From: Bacteroidota bacterium | GTDB lineage: Bacteria; Bacteroidota; Bacteroidia; Chitinophagales; Chitinophagaceae | Length of the DNA: 8,165 bases | Direction: 5' to 3' | Assembly (NCBI GenBank): GCA_023412975.1 | Contig: JAEZRB010000055.1 | Coordinates: 1 to 8,165 of the forward strand | Shown here: in pieces, positions 6,804-8,165 of the stretch | How the letters are laid out: the number at the start of each line of letters is the position of its first letter | How positions within the stretch are numbered: position 1 is the first letter of the stretch | The notes under the pieces: generated by a model | The model's database searches: none | What the model was told of the DNA's origin: nothing | What the model saw: only the letters and a program-made list of their open reading frames with translations | Translations under genes and position numbers: made by a program

Positions 6804-7046
6804 AATCCGTGGCCAACGTAGCCACAGATTTCACGGATTACACGGATTAAAACCAGGATCTAAGTTCCTGTAATTGCTCAAAAGGATATTTCATATTATT
6901 TCGTCCCTTTCTGTGCAATCTGTGTAATCCGTGGCCAACGTAGCCAAAGATTTCACGGATTACTCGGATTAAAACCAGGATCTAAGTTCCTGTAATTGCT
7001 CAAAAGGGTCATTCGCATTAGCTCGTCCTTTCTGTGTAATCTGTGT
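6804..7046. repeat. Two tandem copies of a 121-122 bp unit
   Basis: Copy 1 is 6804-6925 and copy 2 is 6926-7046. The first 82 bases of each (6804-6885 and 6926-7007) differ at only two positions, while the remaining 40 are clearly more diverged. Each unit begins AATCCGTGGCCAACGTAGCC and contains GGATCTAAGTTCCTGTAATT. A partial third unit (AATCCGTGGCTCATTCG) starts at 7047. Confidence 0.85.
6847..6894 (-). other. Tiny ORF or gene fossil, 15 codons
   Basis: Read on the minus strand, ATG 6894 opens MKYPFEQLQELRSWF and stops at TAA 6847. The second tandem copy preserves PFEQLQELRSWF plus the stop (6969-7007) but lacks an in-frame ATG close by. The composition looks protein-like, so it may be the fossil 3' end of a gene carried by the repeat rather than a functional peptide gene. 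No ribosome binding site is visible. Confidence 0.2.
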
Positions 7047-7091
7047 AATCCGTGGCTCATTCGTGTGATTTGTGCCATTCGTGGCCCCGTA

Positions 7092-7106
7092 CCTGCCGCA
7101 GGCAGA
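7092..7106. repeat. Short palindrome CTGCCGCAGGCAG
   Basis: The arms CTGCC (7093-7097) and GGCAG (7101-7105) flank GCA. It interrupts the CACGGATT tract and resembles the small CCTGCC/GGCAGG palindromes scattered through many Bacteroidota genomes. Confidence 0.5.
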
Positions 7107-7164
7107 TCAATCAGTGTAATCTGCGTAATCCGTGGCAAAGTAATCCGTGGCTCCCATAATTTTT

Positions 7165-7195
7165 TTGGTAAAATGATTTTTCGATACAATATTTG
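7165..7195 (+). promoter_or_regulatory. Candidate trp operon promoter
   Basis: TTG at 7165-7167 and AATATTTG at 7188-7195 (7 of 8 against TAnnTTTG) are separated by 20 bp, the usual spacing for Bacteroidota promoters. Transcription would start near 7200-7203, almost on the leader peptide ATG. An alternative upstream promoter inside the repeat tract cannot be excluded. Confidence 0.45.
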
Positions 7196-7202
7196 CAAAG
7201 CA

Positions 7203-7265
7203 ATGAAGCAAAATTTCAATACAATCCAGTGGTGGTGGCATACAAACTCTTCAGGGGTGATGTAA
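7203..7265 (+). CDS. trpL: trp operon leader peptide with three consecutive Trp codons
   Basis: This 20-residue ORF reads MKQNFNTIQ, then W-W-W (TGG TGG TGG at 7230-7238), then HTNSSGVM and TAA. Tandem Trp codons in a short ORF just upstream of trpE and an intrinsic terminator are the hallmark of translation-coupled attenuation: when charged tRNA-Trp is scarce the ribosome stalls on these codons and the downstream RNA folds to permit readthrough. The frame is open further upstream to ATG 7173 (MIFRYNICKA added), but that start overlaps the candidate -7 element, so I prefer 7203. No strong Shine-Dalgarno precedes either start. The symbol trpL is used in the functional sense; sequence homology to the enterobacterial leader peptide is not implied. 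Confidence 0.88.
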   Translation: MKQNFNTIQWWWHTNSSGVM

Positions 7266-7306
7266 TGCCGTTGCTATTTCTATAAACGAATTATATTGTA
7301 AGCCCC
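7254..7306 (+). promoter_or_regulatory. Predicted antiterminator of the trp attenuator
   Basis: GGGGU 7254-7258 can pair with GCCCC 7302-7306, and UGUAAU 7261-7266 with AUUGUA 7295-7300 (two G-U pairs), separated by a small internal loop. This would consume the 5' arm of the terminator. A competing stem pairs the Trp-codon region, GGUGGCAU 7234-7241, with AUGCCGUU 7265-7272. The folding was done by hand. Confidence 0.6.
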
Positions 7307-7325
7307 GACTAGTTCGGGGTTTTTT
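7302..7325 (+). terminator. trp attenuator: intrinsic terminator before trpE
   Basis: CCCCGA (7303-7308) pairs with TCGGGG (7314-7319) around a 5-nt loop CTAGT, followed at once by six T residues (7320-7325). It ends 26 bp before the trpE start codon, after the leader peptide, and so must be read through for trpE expression. Confidence 0.88.
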
Positions 7326-7351
7326 ATTTACCGGAAAGGAACCAAATAGTT

Positions 7352-8165
7352 ATGAAGAAAGTTGAGATACATACAAGTTGTAAGAAGTTGCTGGCGGATG
7401 TGTTTACACCCGTGGGAATTTACCTGCGATTGCGTGACCGTTTCCGTGATACCATCCTGCTGGAGAGCACCGATTTTCATTCTTCTGAAAACAGTTACTC
7501 CTTTATCGGCATCAACGCGATAGCGGGTATTGAGATTCGCACAGCCAAAAACATCGAGTTTAAACTACCCGGCCAAAACCCGGAGAGAATGGATATCACG
7601 CAAACCCAGCAGGTTCCACAATTGCTCTGGGATTTTATGCAAAAGTTTGACGTAAAACCATCCGATACCCGCGAAGGAAAATTTGCACAGGGACTGTTTG
7701 GCTACACCTGCTACGATGCGGTGCAGTTTTTTGAAACTATTACCCTTTCATCAAAAGACACCAGCACCCAATTCCTAAATGCCAATTCCAAATTCCCAGC
7801 TGCTAACCAGAAGAATATCGAGCCCAGACTTCCCCTGATGCGTTATCGTCTCTATCAATACGTGATTGCTATTAATCATTTCAAAGACGAGCTTTTTATT
7901 TGTGAGAACAGGATCGGGGGTATTGAATCGGAACTGGCGGTGCTGGAATCACTGATCCGGGGCAAGGATATTCCCGTGTACCCGTTTGAGGCTTACGGGG
8001 ATGAGGTTTCTAACCTAAACGATGCCGATTATATGGGGATGGTAGAAAAAGGAATCGCGAGTTGTCACCGTGGTGATGTATTTCAGATCGTACTGAGCCG
8101 GAGGTTTGAGCAAAAATTCCGGGGCGATGAATTCAATGTCTACCGCGCCTTGCGCAATATCAATC
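7352..8165 (+). CDS. trpE: Anthranilate synthase component I, 3' end cut by window edge
   Basis: The first 271 residues of TrpE are present; the rest lies beyond the window. The full enzyme, with TrpG, converts chorismate and glutamine to anthranilate, the first step of tryptophan synthesis. The N-terminal domain has ILLEST (LLES at 36-39, the tryptophan-binding feedback motif), then HSSENSYSFIGI (43-54) and GLFGYTCYDAVQFFE (114-128). PLMRYRLYQYVIAINHFKDE (161-180) is typical. The chorismate-binding domain begins at about 226 with DYMGMVEKGIASCHRGDVFQ and IVLSRRF. ATG 7352 is preceded by GGAAAGGAA (7333-7341), a reasonable ribosome binding site. Expression should depend on the attenuator just upstream. 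Residues 139-152 are encoded by an ATTCCCA-type heptamer array, an odd linker not expected from conserved TrpE blocks. trpG and the rest of the operon probably follow. Confidence 0.95.
   Translation, partial: MKKVEIHTSCKKLLADVFTPVGIYLRLRDRFRDTILLESTDFHSSENSYSFIGINAIAGIEIRTAKNIEFKLPGQNPERMDITQTQQVPQLLWDFMQKFDVKPSDTREGKFAQGLFGYTCYDAVQFFETITLSSKDTSTQFLNANSKFPAANQKNIEPRLPLMRYRLYQYVIAINHFKDELFICENRIGGIESELAVLESLIRGKDIPVYPFEAYGDEVSNLNDADYMGMVEKGIASCHRGDVFQIVLSRRFEQKFRGDEFNVYRALRNIN
7767..7808. repeat. Heptamer array inside trpE coding sequence
   Basis: Six consecutive 7-bp units run CCCAATT, CCTAAAT, GCCAATT, CCAAATT, CCCAGCT and GCTAACC; the last two are degenerate. The array is of the same family as those at 5580 and 6031-6385. 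Six units make 42 bp, which is 14 codons, so the reading frame is kept. Confidence 0.65.

Larger units (their letters stand above)
6721..7150. repeat. CACGGATT-type intergenic repeat tract
   Basis: About 430 bp consist of dozens of short units of the forms GTCACGGAG, CACGGATTACAC and their complements GTGTAATCCGTGG, arranged in both orientations, so the tract is full of potential hairpins (for example AATCCGTG 6804-6811 with CACGGATT 6832-6839). Such tracts are widespread in Bacteroidota intergenic DNA. It separates the acetyltransferase gene from the trp promoter. Apart from the tiny ORF noted at 6847-6894, I see no gene in it. Confidence 0.85.

Noticed and set aside
6804..7046. CRISPR array
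   Set aside because: Only two units of about 122 bp, internal inverted repeats of the CACGGATT type, no regular short repeats with unique spacers, and no cas genes.
6996..7265. An 89-codon plus-strand frame reaching the trp leader stop
   Set aside because: Its first two thirds translate the CACGGATT repeats (C-N-P-W and V-I-C-V-I-R-G patterns); only the last 20 codons are a credible ORF, the Trp leader peptide.
1..8165. tRNA, rRNA, phage or defence genes
   Set aside because: I saw no cloverleaf-like stretch, no rRNA conserved blocks and no phage or defence protein motifs; hand inspection could miss a diverged small RNA.

Overview
The window looks like a chromosomal segment of a Bacteroidota bacterium, most likely of the Chitinophagaceae or a close relative; this placement is inference. 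The support is as follows: start sites mostly without strong Shine-Dalgarno sequences, candidate promoters of the TTG / TAnnTTTG type, a Tat-exported sugar isomerase-like protein, a large S9D-type secreted peptidase, and intergenic repeats of the CACGGATTACAC and ATTCCCA-heptamer kinds that are common in this phylum.

Layout. 1-1273 (minus): a Tat-exported TIM-barrel sugar phosphate isomerase/epimerase-like protein, followed 24 bp later by a VOC (glyoxalase-like) protein cut by the window edge; probably one transcription unit. 1507-1896 (plus): a stand-alone response-regulator receiver domain behind a good Bacteroidota-type promoter. 2007-2049: a strong 19-bp hairpin terminator between convergent genes. 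2110-4572 (minus): a secreted S9D prolyl-oligopeptidase-family (glutamyl endopeptidase-like) enzyme. 4751-5587 (plus): a secreted trypsin-fold protease, divergent from the S9 enzyme. 5588-6395: no gene, but two copies of a roughly 300-bp non-coding mobile element, each with a 9-bp target duplication and each inserted into a heptamer array. 6396-6689 (minus): a small GNAT-like acetyltransferase. 6721-7150: a dense tract of CACGGATT-type repeats containing a tandem unit of about 122 bp. 7165-7325: a tryptophan attenuator with a leader peptide carrying three consecutive Trp codons, an intrinsic terminator and a pairable antiterminator. 7352-8165 (plus): trpE, cut by the right edge, with a heptamer array inside its coding sequence.

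How it works together. The most coherent regulatory unit is at the right end. The leader peptide senses charged tRNA-Trp by ribosome stalling, the terminator sits about 30 bp before trpE, and TrpE itself carries the LLES motif for feedback inhibition by tryptophan, so both transcriptional and allosteric control are visible. The rest is a set of independent housekeeping and export genes separated by repeat-rich spacers. I see no phage, CRISPR, defence or secretion system. The most interesting material is the attenuator and the MITE/heptamer-array relationship.
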